64,000 nt of DNA from Sediminibacterium sp. (lineage in GTDB: Bacteria; Bacteroidota; Bacteroidia; Chitinophagales; Chitinophagaceae). The notes under the pieces were generated by a model. That model was not told the DNA's origin. It did no database searches and worked only from the letters and a program-made list of their open reading frames with translations. The DNA lies in assembly GCA_017537025.1 (NCBI GenBank), contig JAFWCB010000007.1, forward strand, positions 124,001 to 188,000, given 5' to 3'. Made by a program: the position numbers and the translations under genes. Position 1 is the stretch's first letter. Each line of letters starts with the position of its first letter. Positions 1-9,500 of the stretch are shown here, one piece after another.

Positions 1-265
1 GGCGCGTATTATATCTGTCATCCCCTTTGAGTTTCATAATGGAAAAGTCGAACCTCCCGATAATTTGTTCTGTAATGTCGTAGCTTAATCCGACATTAAA
101 CATACCGGCTGTGTTTTGATTTACGAGTTTAAATCTTTCTGTAAGATCGCCGAAATAAGTTGCTAACCCCACAGAACTATGCACTCTAAGTGGATCTGTT
201 TGCGCAAAACCTTTGAATGATAATTCCAGAAGACAAAAAAGTATACAAGAAAGGTATCTATACAT
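1..265 (-). CDS. Outer-membrane beta-barrel-like protein, N-terminal part (cut by left window edge)
   Basis: Reading the minus strand from an ATG at 265-263 gives an open frame to the window edge (88 codons). It begins with a signal peptide (MYRYLSCILFCLLELSFKGFAQ, with cleavage expected after FAQ), followed by alternating hydrophobic/polar stretches such as HSSVGLATYFGDLTERFKL and NVGLSYDITEQIIGRFDFS. This is typical of a small Bacteroidota outer-membrane barrel, and the text resembles DUF6089-type proteins. The C-terminus lies outside the window. A 63-residue frame on the opposite strand (217-408) is probably not a gene. The export signal is clear; the exact family is an inference from the motif pattern. 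Confidence 0.7.
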   Translation of the reverse strand, partial: MYRYLSCILFCLLELSFKGFAQTDPLRVHSSVGLATYFGDLTERFKLVNQNTAGMFNVGLSYDITEQIIGRFDFSIMKLKGDDRYNTR

Positions 266-377
266 GTAAGGTTTTACTTAATCAAAAGATGAACAATCGT
301 AGTGTATTGCTGCCTGTTGCACCAACCTATAACGATAAAACTATATTTATTCTTGTATATAACAAGTTAAAAAGAGG

Positions 378-404
378 AAAAGGGCACCTTAATGATACCC
401 TTTT
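378..404 (-). terminator. Intrinsic terminator after tRNA-Pro
   Basis: A 7-bp inverted repeat (AAAAGGG at 378-384, CCCTTTT at 398-404) with a 13-base loop lies just downstream of the tRNA on the minus strand. On that strand it is followed by a pyrimidine/T-rich stretch. It would end the tRNA transcript before the barrel gene. Confidence 0.5.
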
Positions 405-410
405 CTAAAG

Positions 411-484
411 TCGGGTGGACAAGATTCGAACTTGCGACCCCACGCCCCCCAGACGTGTGCGCTACCGGGCTGCGCCACCACCCG
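411..484 (-). tRNA. tRNA-Pro (anticodon GGG)
   Basis: On the minus strand a 74-nt cloverleaf can be folded. The acceptor stem is CGGGTGG/CCACCCG with discriminator A, and the D-arm is GCGCAGCCCGGTAGCGC. The anticodon stem is CACGT/GCGTG closing the loop CTGGGGG (anticodon GGG), and the T-arm contains GTTCGAATC. CCA is not encoded. A TTG-N17-TATATTTG promoter lies upstream and a terminator hairpin downstream. Confidence 0.95.
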
Positions 485-529
485 AAATCCCTAAAAATCA
501 ACTTTAAAAGCTGCTTTTTCAACGGGCTG

Positions 530-557
530 CAAATATAGGGTTAAAAGAAATTTTCAA
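530..557 (-). promoter_or_regulatory. Bacteroidota-type promoter for tRNA-Pro
   Basis: On the minus strand TTG (557-555) is followed after 17 bases by TATATTTG (537-530), matching the Bacteroidota -33/-7 pattern TTG...TAnnTTTG. The tRNA 5' end is about 45 bases downstream. The assignment rests on motif match and position. Confidence 0.55.
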
Positions 558-559
558 GC

Positions 560-567
560 TATATTTG
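560..567 (+). promoter_or_regulatory. Candidate -7 box for the dihydroorotase-like operon
   Basis: TATATTTG lies 19 bases upstream of the ATG at 587. No convincing TTG is seen at the -33 distance, so this is weaker than the divergent tRNA promoter beside it. Confidence 0.35.
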
Positions 568-586
568 TAAAATTTTCAACGGCTGC

Positions 587-1849
587 ATGAATATTCTTTT
601 GAAGCAGGTTACCATAACCGACCCCCAATCGCCTTTTAACGGAAAAGAATATGATCTTCTTATAGAAAATAATATCATTACAAAAATTGGCACAAATCTT
701 TCCGATAAAGCTTCTGTTATCATTGCAGAAGAAGGATTATGCGTATCACCCGGCTGGATAGATATTTTTGCTCATTTTGGCGAACCCGGTTACGAATACA
801 AAGAGAGTTTTGAAACCGGTGCCGCTGCCGCAGCCGCAGGTGGTTATACAGGTGTTTTTACAATTCCTAATAATAAACCCATCGCCGATAACAAATCCCT
901 TATAAATTTTGCAGCTAAACAATCAGCCTCCTTGCCGGTAAATATTTACCCGATTGGTGCTATTACCAAACAAGCCGAAGGCAAAGAATTGGCTGAAATG
1001 TACGATATGCGTGTTGGTGGCGCCAAAGCTTTTTCAGATGGTTTGAACCCCGTTCAATCTCCCGGCCTATTGCTAAAAGCATTACAATACGTAAAAGCAT
1101 TTGATGGAGTGCTTATACAAGTACCCATAGATAAAAGTATTGGCAGTTCCGGACTCATGAATGAAGGAATTATCTCTACCCGTTTAGGATTACCGGGAAT
1201 ACCCGCGCTGGCAGAAGAAATACTCGTTAAAAGAGATATCGATCTATTGGCTTATACGCAATCTAAACTACATATTACGGGCATCAGCACGGCAGGCTCT
1301 GTTAAATTGATCAAAGCAGCAAAAGAAAGCGGTTTAAATATTACTTGCAGCGTTACACCCTACCATCTTTTTTTCTGTGATGAAGATTTACAAAGCTATG
1401 ATACCTACTTAAAAGTAAATCCTCCCCTTCGCACAAAAGCAGATATGTTAGCACTCCGCGAAGCAGTTGCTAACGGTATAGTTGATTGTATTGCTTCCCA
1501 CCACTTACCGCAAGATTGGGATCATAAAATATGTGAATTTGAATATGCCCTTTTTGGAATGATAGGTTTAGAAACAGCTTATCCGGTTATTAATCATATC
1601 ATTGATAATTTATCAAATGATCAATTGGTGCGTTTATTTTCATTGAACGCACGTAATATTTTTCATTTACCCACTACTCATATCGATGAAAATGAAATTG
1701 CCGAACTAACAATTTACGCTCGTAACGGAACTACTGTTTATGAAAAAGATCAATTCAAATCTACATCACAAAACAGCGCTTTCACCGGAAGAGAATTAAA
1801 AGGACTAGTTTACGGTACTATTAAAAACGGAAAATTATACACCAACTAA
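587..1849 (+). CDS. Dihydroorotase-like protein, probably catalytically inactive
   Basis: This 420-residue amidohydrolase-fold protein keeps the scaffold of class I dihydroorotase: GWID at 56-59, GAAAAAAGGYTGV near 78-90, a VNPPLR motif and a GLE motif near the C-terminus. The metal and substrate ligands are altered. The usual DxHxHxREP reads DIFAHFGEP (59-67), so the first His is Phe and the substrate Arg is Gly. The His of the STxxGV strand is Gly (HITGIST), TPHHL is TPYHL, and the catalytic TDHAPH is SHHLPQ. By analogy with inactive PyrC' proteins it may have a structural role, for example as a partner of aspartate transcarbamoylase; that role is inferred. It is first in an operon with DUF4199 and glycosyltransferase genes, 10 bp before the next gene. 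Confidence 0.85.
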   Translation: MNILLKQVTITDPQSPFNGKEYDLLIENNIITKIGTNLSDKASVIIAEEGLCVSPGWIDIFAHFGEPGYEYKESFETGAAAAAAGGYTGVFTIPNNKPIADNKSLINFAAKQSASLPVNIYPIGAITKQAEGKELAEMYDMRVGGAKAFSDGLNPVQSPGLLLKALQYVKAFDGVLIQVPIDKSIGSSGLMNEGIISTRLGLPGIPALAEEILVKRDIDLLAYTQSKLHITGISTAGSVKLIKAAKESGLNITCSVTPYHLFFCDEDLQSYDTYLKVNPPLRTKADMLALREAVANGIVDCIASHHLPQDWDHKICEFEYALFGMIGLETAYPVINHIIDNLSNDQLVRLFSLNARNIFHLPTTHIDENEIAELTIYARNGTTVYEKDQFKSTSQNSAFTGRELKGLVYGTIKNGKLYTN

Positions 1850-1859
1850 AACAACCAAA

Positions 1860-2378
1860 ATGGAACCAAAAATTACACAACCCTGGATGAAAGGAATCAT
1901 GATTTCTTTACTATTCATTGTACTCAGCCTCGTATTTCAGTTCACAGACCTGTCTCAAAACAAGTATGTGCAATGGACAAATTCATTACTACTGATTGCA
2001 GCCTTAGCATGGGCTTGTAATAACTATGCAAAACAAATGCAAGGCAATGTTACTTTCGGCAATATTTTTTCTCATGGTTTTAAAACAACAGCTGCATTAA
2101 CAGCTATTCTTGTAGTATATACCTTTATTTCCATTAAATTCCTCTTCCCTGAATTAGTAGAAAAATCTTTGGAAGAAGCCAGAAAACAAATGGAAAAAGG
2201 AGGTACTCTTTCAGAATCTGATATGGAAAAAGGGTTAGAAATGACAAAAAAATTCTTCTTACCTTTTGCCATTGGAGGTAGCTTGGTGGTGTATTTAATA
2301 TTAGGAACCATTGGCTCTTTGATAGGCGCCGCTATTTCGAAAAAAAATCCTAACCCTACCCCTTTTGAACAGCAATAA
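1860..2378 (+). CDS. DUF4199-family integral membrane protein
   Basis: A 172-residue protein with four predicted membrane helices: about 12-27, 42-53, 74-96 and 133-158. A charged segment rich in Glu/Lys (about 100-130) lies between helices three and four. The spacing and sequence match DUF4199 proteins, which are common and uncharacterised in Bacteroidota and often lie between a dihydroorotase-like gene and a family 2 glycosyltransferase. It is 10 bp downstream of the previous gene and 3 bp before the next. Its function is unknown. Confidence 0.8.
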   Translation: MEPKITQPWMKGIMISLLFIVLSLVFQFTDLSQNKYVQWTNSLLLIAALAWACNNYAKQMQGNVTFGNIFSHGFKTTAALTAILVVYTFISIKFLFPELVEKSLEEARKQMEKGGTLSESDMEKGLEMTKKFFLPFAIGGSLVVYLILGTIGSLIGAAISKKNPNPTPFEQQ

Positions 2379-2381
2379 TAA

Positions 2382-3323
2382 ATGCATTTATCCTTAGTTA
2401 TACCTTTATTGAATGAAGCCGAGTCACTACCCGAACTATGCACATGGATAGAGCGGGTAGTACTTGCGCATCAGTTTAGCTATGAAATTATTCTTATAGA
2501 TGACGGTAGCACCGATGATAGTTGGGAAACAATTGAAAAATTATCTCTACATAACGGTCATATAAAAGGGATTCGTTTTCAAAGAAATTATGGCAAATCT
2601 GCCGCATTGAACGAAGGCTTCAAAGCAGCTTCGGGCGATGTAGTCATTACGATGGATGCAGATATGCAAGACTCTCCGGATGAAATTCCTGAACTGGTGC
2701 GTATGATCAAAGAAGAGGGTTACGATTTAGTTAGCGGCTGGAAGAAAAAAAGATACGACAATACCTTTACCAAAAATATTCCCTCCAAATTATTCAATGC
2801 TGTTGCTCGCAGGAGCTCAGGTATCCGATTGCACGACTTTAATTGCGGACTCAAAGCCTACAAAAAGAAAGTTATAAAATCGATAGAAGTATTTGGTGAA
2901 ATGCATCGCTATATTCCGGTTATCGCCAAACAAAGTGGCTTTAAAAAAATAGGCGAAAAAATAGTAGAACACCGCCCACGAAAATATGGTACCAGTAAAT
3001 TTGGCTGGAGCCGTTTCGTGAATGGCTTTCTAGATTTAGCAACTATCATTTTCTTAGGTAAATTCGGTAAAAGACCCATGCAGTTTTTCGGATTGTATGG
3101 TACCCTATCTTTTATCATCGGTTTAGTTTCCAGTATTTACCTCATCATCAGTAAAATAATACAACCCGAAACGGGCTTAACCAATAAGCCCTTCTTTTAT
3201 ATTGCCTTAACCACTATGGTTATTGGCATGCAACTTTTTTTATCGGGTTTTGTTGCCGAACTGGTTGTGCGTAACTCAGGAGAAAGAAATCATTATCTCA
3301 TCGATTCGAAACTGGGTTTATAA
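2382..3323 (+). CDS. Membrane-anchored family 2 glycosyltransferase
   Basis: This 313-residue GT-A enzyme begins VIPLLNEAES and shows the nucleotide-binding IDDGSTDDS (39-47) and the metal-binding MDADMQDSPD (91-100). After the catalytic domain come two membrane helices near 236-256 and 270-295. The layout is that of dolichyl-phosphate-mannose-synthase or GtrB-like enzymes, which move a sugar from a nucleotide to polyprenyl phosphate at the inner membrane. The next glycosyltransferase starts 9 bp later, so the pair probably builds a surface glycan. The sugar donor cannot be told from sequence. Confidence 0.88.
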   Translation: MHLSLVIPLLNEAESLPELCTWIERVVLAHQFSYEIILIDDGSTDDSWETIEKLSLHNGHIKGIRFQRNYGKSAALNEGFKAASGDVVITMDADMQDSPDEIPELVRMIKEEGYDLVSGWKKKRYDNTFTKNIPSKLFNAVARRSSGIRLHDFNCGLKAYKKKVIKSIEVFGEMHRYIPVIAKQSGFKKIGEKIVEHRPRKYGTSKFGWSRFVNGFLDLATIIFLGKFGKRPMQFFGLYGTLSFIIGLVSSIYLIISKIIQPETGLTNKPFFYIALTTMVIGMQLFLSGFVAELVVRNSGERNHYLIDSKLGL

Positions 3324-3332
3324 TTTTAGCTC

Positions 3333-4469
3333 ATGAAACCGGAGCTAATATTAATAGGAACCAGTTGGCCTTTTAGAAGTGGCGGTATTGCAACTTTTAA
3401 TGAAAGATTAGCTACCGCGTTTCAAGAACAAGGCTATAACGTTACGATATACACCTTTTCATTACAGTATCCCTCTTTTTTATTCCCAGGGAAAACCCAA
3501 TATAGCGATCAACCCAAACCCACAAACCTCTCCATATTCCAAAAAATAAATGCCATCAATCCATTCAACTGGCTTCGGGTAGGAAGAGAAATAAAAAATA
3601 AAAAACCGGCACTGGTACTGGTTCGTTATTGGATGCCCTTTTTGGGACCCTGCTTTGGCACCATCTTGCGCATTGTACACAAAAATAATTTTTCGAAGAT
3701 TGTTTGTATCGCCGATAATATTATCCCACACGAAAAACGATTCTTTGATACCCTGTTTACCCGTTTTTTCGTACAACCTATCGATTCCTTTATTACACTT
3801 AGTGAAAAAGTAGCGGTTGATGCAAAAAAATTCACAAATAAGCCTGTTAAAGCCATTGTACATCCACTTTATGATCATTTTGGAGAAGCTGTGAGCAAAC
3901 AAATAGCTGCCAATTATTTACAATTAAACCCTGCCGAAAATTATATTCTATTTTTTGGTTTTATAAGAAAATATAAGGGTCTCGATTTATTAATAGAAGC
4001 TTTATCCTTATTGAAAAAGGAACATTATACACCATTACCTACCCTTTTGATAGCAGGAGAATTTTACGATGGAAAGGAAAAATACTTGTCGCAAATAAAA
4101 ACCTTAGCGCTTTCTAATCAGATTAAATTGTTCACTCATTTCATTGCCGATAAAGATATCCCCTATTATTTTGGCCTTTGTGATTTTATAATTCAGCCTT
4201 ATAAACAAGCTACCCAAAGCGGGGTAACACCCCTTGCCTATCATTTTGAAAAACCCTTATTGGTAACCAATGTGGGTGCTTTACCGGATATGATTGTAAC
4301 AGATAAAACCGGAATTGTTACCGAACCTTCTGCCGATGCCATTGCAGCAGGTATAAAAGAGCTTTATAGATTAGGCGACAAGCATTTTTTAACGGAACTT
4401 CGCAGAAGCAAACAAAAATATAGCTGGAATTCGCTCACAAACGCTATCATCGATAGCATAAACCAGTGA
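3333..4469 (+). CDS. Family 4-type glycosyltransferase (GT-B fold)
   Basis: A 378-residue GT-B protein. The N-terminal half has the Rossmann start GTSWPFRSGGIATFNERL. The C-terminal half has FGFIRKYKGLDLLIEAL and the donor-site segment TQSGVTPLAYHFEKPLL followed by VTNVGALPDMI, which matches the EX7E region of GT4 enzymes in shape. It has no signal peptide or membrane helix, so it is cytoplasmic or peripheral. The stop codon overlaps a possible GTG start of gmhA, which suggests translational coupling. The acceptor is probably a lipid-linked or cell-surface glycan (inference from context). Confidence 0.85.
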   Translation: MKPELILIGTSWPFRSGGIATFNERLATAFQEQGYNVTIYTFSLQYPSFLFPGKTQYSDQPKPTNLSIFQKINAINPFNWLRVGREIKNKKPALVLVRYWMPFLGPCFGTILRIVHKNNFSKIVCIADNIIPHEKRFFDTLFTRFFVQPIDSFITLSEKVAVDAKKFTNKPVKAIVHPLYDHFGEAVSKQIAANYLQLNPAENYILFFGFIRKYKGLDLLIEALSLLKKEHYTPLPTLLIAGEFYDGKEKYLSQIKTLALSNQIKLFTHFIADKDIPYYFGLCDFIIQPYKQATQSGVTPLAYHFEKPLLVTNVGALPDMIVTDKTGIVTEPSADAIAAGIKELYRLGDKHFLTELRRSKQKYSWNSLTNAIIDSINQ

Positions 4470-4474
4470 TAAGC

Positions 4475-5050
4475 ATGCAGCAGGATATAAAACAAATTAT
4501 TCAAGACTCTATCGCCGTCAAAGAAATATTACTGAAAACTGATCCCTTATTGCAAACAGTATCAGATATTATTTCAGTTACTGTAAAAGCTTTTAAAAAC
4601 GGACATAAAGTATTATTCTGTGGTAATGGAGGCAGTGCCGCAGATGCGCAACATTTAGCCGCTGAATTTTCGGGAAGATTTTACAAAAACAGAAAAGCCC
4701 TTCCTTCCGACGCATTGCACTGTAATACCTCCTATTTAACGGCTGTTGCTAATGATTATAGTTATGATGATATCTATGCCCGTTTGGTTGAAGGCACAAT
4801 GGAAGAGGGTGATATATTGATCGGGTTAAGCACATCGGGCAATTCCCCCAATATTATCAAAGCTTTTGAAGCAGCAAGAACAAAACATATTATTACCGTT
4901 GGTTTTACGGGAGAAACCGGCGGGCAATTAAAAAATGTAACAGATTACTTACTCAATGTTCCTTCTACCATTACACCGCGCATACAAGAAGCGCATATTT
5001 TACTCGGACATATCATTTGTGAAAAGGTTGAAGCTTCATTATTTGCCTAA
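4475..5050 (+). CDS. gmhA: Sedoheptulose 7-phosphate isomerase (SIS domain)
   Basis: This protein carries the SIS-fold signatures of GmhA: CGNGGSAADAQHLAAEFSGRF, TSYLTAVANDYSYDDIY, GLSTSGNSPNI and the C-terminal QEAHILLGHIICE with the conserved Glu and His. It converts sedoheptulose 7-phosphate to glycero-manno-heptose 7-phosphate, the first step of ADP- or GDP-heptose synthesis. I chose the ATG at 4475, five bases after the previous stop; an in-frame GTG at 4466 overlapping that stop is possible and adds three residues. The gmhB-like gene follows with a one-base TAATG overlap. Confidence 0.9.
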   Translation: MQQDIKQIIQDSIAVKEILLKTDPLLQTVSDIISVTVKAFKNGHKVLFCGNGGSAADAQHLAAEFSGRFYKNRKALPSDALHCNTSYLTAVANDYSYDDIYARLVEGTMEEGDILIGLSTSGNSPNIIKAFEAARTKHIITVGFTGETGGQLKNVTDYLLNVPSTITPRIQEAHILLGHIICEKVEASLFA

Positions 5051-5616
5051 TGTTATCACTTACACATATTGATCACAGCTGGACCTTATTATTAGACAGA
5101 GACGGGGTGATAAATGTAGAAAAAGACAACGACTATATTCTACATTGGAACGAATTTCATTTTTACCCTTATAGCTTGGATGCCCTAGCCATACTCGCAA
5201 AAATATTTCCTACTATTTGTGTTGTTACCAATCAAAAAGGAGTAGGCAAAGGAATAATGACTATTGACTCATTAACAGAGATTCATACCAATATGATCGC
5301 TTCTATTTATCATGCCGGAGGCAGAATAGATAAAATTTACTATTGTACCGATGTAGAAAATGATTCCCCCAATCGCAAACCTCAACCGGGTATGGCTTTT
5401 CAGGCAAAAAAAGATTTTCCGGCAATCGATTTTTCCAAAACAATTATGGTGGGAAACCGACCCAGTGATATGCGTTTTGGAAGAAATGCAGGGGTTCATA
5501 CTGTTTACCTTAACACAACGCATCCTGAAACACCCGTTCCCCATCCGGATATTGATCTTCGTTTCGAAAATCTTTTAGCTTTTGCCCAAGCTTGTGAAGC
5601 TGCCAAAAAAATGTAA
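5050..5616 (+). CDS. gmhB: GmhB/HisB-N-like HAD phosphatase, atypical
   Basis: A 188-residue HAD phosphatase with nucleophile motif LLLDRDGVINVEKDNDY, motif II VVTNQKGVGKG and a RKPQPGM motif. Its place directly after gmhA (one-base overlap) points to heptose 1,7-bisphosphate 7-phosphatase. Two family features are missing. The zinc loop CxH...CxC reads CTD...DSPN, keeping only one Cys, and the Mg-binding VGD reads VGNRPSD, with the first Asp replaced by Asn and an acid three residues later kept. It may be a zinc-free variant or have a shifted substrate. The gene symbol is by context. Confidence 0.75.
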   Translation: MLSLTHIDHSWTLLLDRDGVINVEKDNDYILHWNEFHFYPYSLDALAILAKIFPTICVVTNQKGVGKGIMTIDSLTEIHTNMIASIYHAGGRIDKIYYCTDVENDSPNRKPQPGMAFQAKKDFPAIDFSKTIMVGNRPSDMRFGRNAGVHTVYLNTTHPETPVPHPDIDLRFENLLAFAQACEAAKKM

Positions 5617-5676
5617 AAATTTTTTACCCCATCAGTACATCTCATCAATTGTTTTAACTTGTAATAAATTGTGTAG

Positions 5677-6510
5677 ATGAAAAAATTGATTATCCTTTTT
5701 TTCTTGTACAGCACCGGTTACAGTTGCTTGTTCTCCCAAACCGCTCTATCAAAAAAACAATTATCGGCAGCAGAAGAACGATTAAAAGTTTATGCATTAC
5801 AAATTATGAATGAGGAAGATATTATTCCGAAACTTCGAGCCGACAGTTTTTTCACACGTGGACTGGTACAAGCATTAAAAACGCCTTATTCATTTCACTA
5901 TAGATTCGATTCACTAACAACCGTTTCTAAAGTATATGCACCGGATAGTAGTTTCAGGATAATAACCTGGCAAATCATGAAAGATTTTACCTCCTACAGA
6001 TATAAGGGTGCTATTCAATTCAATACCAAAGATGGTTCCTTAAAATTAGTACCCCTTTATGATATGAGTGAATTCACCGATAACCCTACCGATTCTGTCA
6101 GAACCAATGAAAATTGGATCGGGGCTTTGTATTACAATATCATTCTTAAAGAATATAATGGCAAGAAATATTACACACTGTTAGGTTATGATGAAAACGA
6201 TGCCAGAACAACCCGTAAATGGATTGAAGTATTGACTTTTAATGCAGATAATAAACCCATTTTTGGAGGTAAATTTTTTACCTATCCTGCAGATATTACC
6301 AAACCGAAACAGCCTATTTACAGATACTGTTACGAGTATAAAAAAGAAGCAAATGCAAAGCTTAACTTCGATCCTACTATCGATCAGATTATATTCGCCA
6401 AATTAGTAAGTGAAACCGGAGAACCTTCACAAAAGCAAACTTTGGTGCCTTATGGAACCTACGAAGGTTTTAAATGGATTGCCGGAAAATGGGTTTTTAT
6501 AAAAGAATAA
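5677..6510 (+). CDS. Exported protein of unknown function
   Basis: A 277-residue protein with an N-terminal signal peptide (hydrophobic run ILFFLYSTGY, likely cleavage after LFSQ). The mature part is soluble, rich in aromatic residues and beta-strand-like, with segments such as YYTLLGYDENDARTTRKWIEVL and the terminal YGTYEGFKWIAGKWVFIKE. I recognise it only as a type of conserved periplasmic or lipid-free exported protein seen in Bacteroidota; no enzymatic motif is visible. It is separated from gmhB by 60 bases and faces the efflux operon across a shared terminator, so it is likely its own unit. Confidence 0.75.
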   Translation: MKKLIILFFLYSTGYSCLFSQTALSKKQLSAAEERLKVYALQIMNEEDIIPKLRADSFFTRGLVQALKTPYSFHYRFDSLTTVSKVYAPDSSFRIITWQIMKDFTSYRYKGAIQFNTKDGSLKLVPLYDMSEFTDNPTDSVRTNENWIGALYYNIILKEYNGKKYYTLLGYDENDARTTRKWIEVLTFNADNKPIFGGKFFTYPADITKPKQPIYRYCYEYKKEANAKLNFDPTIDQIIFAKLVSETGEPSQKQTLVPYGTYEGFKWIAGKWVFIKE

Positions 6511-6543
6511 GGGGCTGCCACCTAATGAAAGGCGCAACCCCTT
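6509..6543. terminator. Bidirectional terminator between convergent genes
   Basis: AAGGGG (6509-6514) pairs with CCCCTT (6538-6543), and TGC pairs with GCA inside. The hairpin starts inside the stop codon of the plus-strand gene and lies 19 bases past the end of the efflux pump gene on the other strand. The minus direction has the more T-rich follow-on. Confidence 0.5.
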
Positions 6544-6561
6544 ACTACCTATTTGATATAT

Positions 6562-9500
6562 TTAGCGGTCTGTTTTACGATATGCAAACCTAAATATGAT
6601 TGGGAATATCCATAAGCTAAAGAACATAGCACATAAGATACCTCCGATTACCACCCTTGCCAATGGTCTAGAACTTTCGGATCCAATGCCATAAGACAAA
6701 GCAGCCGGTAATAAACCGATGGCAGCCATTAAAGCAGTCATTAATACCGGTCTTATTCTTTGTGCAACACCATCTCTAATAGCATGATGTAGCCTATCTG
6801 CCCCTCCTTTATATTTAGTTAAGTTCTCTTTAAAAACAGTTATTAAGATAATACCATCTTGAATACAAATACCGAACAAACAAATAAAGCCAATACCAGC
6901 AGAAATACTAAAATGGGTGTTGGTAATTAATAAAGAAAAAATACCTCCAACAATGGCAAAAGGAACATTTAGAAATACTAATAAGGAATCTTTGAAATTA
7001 CCAAAGAGTGTAAACAGTAAGATGAAAATTAACAGTAAACTGATCGGTACAACCATCACTAATTTCTGCTGTGCTCTTTGAAGGTTTTCAAAATCGCCCT
7101 GAAAAACCATGGAATAACCTCTTTTAAATTTCACTTCATCATTAACTCGGGCTTCTGCTTCTTTAATAGTACTTCCCATATCTCTGCCTCTCACAGAAAA
7201 TTTAAGAGCACAATAACGTTGATTATTATCTCTAAATACTAAACAGGGCCCTGTGCGCTGGGTTATGGTAGCTATTTCTTTAATAGGTACTTTACTGCCA
7301 TTTTGAGTAGGAACTAACAGGTTACCAATATCAACAGGATTTTGCCTAAAATTCTCAGGGAATCGTATCCGGATATCAAATGTTTTAATCCCTTCATACA
7401 ATGTAGAAGCGGCAACACCTCCAATGGCCATAGCAATACTGGCATTCGCATCCAGTGTAGCCACACCATATAATGCCATTTTTTGTTGATCTAAATTGAT
7501 ATCCAATTCCGGCAAACCAACACTCTTAATAATACCTAAATCCTGTACACCTTTTACTTGCTTTAGTATATTATAAATCTCATTTACTTTTGATTCGGCG
7601 TAATTTAAGGAGTCGCCATATACTTTTACGCAAATACTTCCTTTTACACCACTAACAGCCTCCTCTACGTTATCCATAATCGGTTGGGAAAAATTAAGGT
7701 TAACACCCGGTATAAGTTGTAGTTTCTTATTCATTTGATCAACCAACTCTTCCTTACTGATCTTAGGATTCCATTCACTTTGGGGATATAGTATAACATC
7801 AAATTCATTATTATAAAAACCTGCCACATCAGTTCCGTCGTCGGGGCGGCCTGTTTGTGAAACCGCATATTTTACCTGCGGGAAGTCCATCAAAATTCTC
7901 CTGATTTTTTTCGACACCTCAACAGATTCATTAAGAGATGCGCTATACGGTAATTGAACCCTTAACCATATAGAACCTTCATTTAATTGTGGAAGAAATT
8001 CACTACCTAAGAAACGAAAAGCAGATAAACCTACGATCATTACTATAAAGGCAATTATAGCTGATGATCTTGGCCGTTTATAGGTAAATTCAAAACCTTT
8101 GATGAGTTGGTTTTTTAACCACAAAATCATCGGGTTATGTGCTTCCTTTACATTTTTATTTAGTAGTAAGGATATCAAAACAGGTACCAATGTAAGTGTT
8201 GTGATCAATGAACCCAATAAAGCAAAACCAAGTGTATAAGCTAGAGGTGAGAACATTTTACCCTCCACTTTCTCAAAAGCGAAGATGGGTAGTAAAGCTG
8301 TGATAATAATAATGTTTAAGAAAAAGGGGCGTTTCGCAATTTGTGAACCTGCTTTTTTTATGATCCCTAGTTTACTCAGGTTATTGAATCTTAACATGCC
8401 AAGTTCCCTAGATTTTTCATCCAGTATTACAAACATCCCCTCTACCATTACGATCGTACCATCGAGAATAATACCGAAATCCACTGCACCCAATGAAAGT
8501 AAATTGGCGCGCATACCCATCAAATGCAAACAAATGAAGGCAAATAATAATGATAATGGAATAATTAAGGCAACAATAAACGTAGCTCTCCAATTAAATA
8601 AAAATAGAGAGATTAAAACTACAACCAATAATACCCCTTCCAGCAAATTGTGTAATACCGTTTCTGTAGCATAGGAAATAAGATCAGCCCTATCATAATA
8701 CGGAATTATTTTAGTATCTGCCGGAAGTACATCTTTGTTCAGCTTATCAATTTGGGTTTTAATTTTGTCGACTACTTCACTAGGATTTTCACCTTTCCGC
8801 ATGAGAACTATAGCTTCTACCACATCATCATCATGGTAGGAAACTTGTTTTCCACTACTATCCTTGATCCTTTCACTTCTACCAACCCATCCCAGCCTCG
8901 GCACATTCGATATTTCAACTTGTGCTACGTCTTTTACTAAAAGGGGTACCCCATTATTGTTGCTAATAATAATATTTTCAATCTCCTTTACATCATTCAA
9001 TAATCCTATACCTCTTACTGCAAATGCTTGATTATTTTGAATAATGATATCGCCTCCAATATTGATATTTGTTTTTTGAACGGCTGTAAAAACATCCAAG
9101 GGTGTAATCCCCAAATTGGTTAGCTTATTAGGATCTACTTTAATCTCGTATGCTTTCGTTTTTCCTCCAAAAGAAACAATATCCCCAACTCCTTGAACAG
9201 CGCGGAGCTTGCGATCTACCACCCAATCTTGCAGTGTTTTTAGCTCCCGTACATCTCTAATATTACTTTTTAAAGTATATCGATAAATTTCACCTGTTGG
9301 TCCCGTGGGCGGCTGAACAGATGGTTGAACATTGGGCGGAAGGTTAGCATTATTCAGTAAATTCATTACTTGTTGCCTTGCCTGCGGATCCAATACACCA
9401 TCATTAAATATCAACTTCACATAGCTCAATCCAAAAATGCTCGTACTCCGTAAGCTAAATTTGTTTTGAACAGGATTCATCGCAATTTCTATAGGAATGG

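Noticed and set aside
217-408. 63-residue plus-strand frame
   Set aside because: It lies antisense to the signal peptide of the minus-strand barrel gene and runs into the tRNA terminator.
2072-2443. 123-residue minus-strand frame
   Set aside because: It is antisense to the DUF4199 gene and the start of the glycosyltransferase gene; composition reflects the complement of membrane helices.
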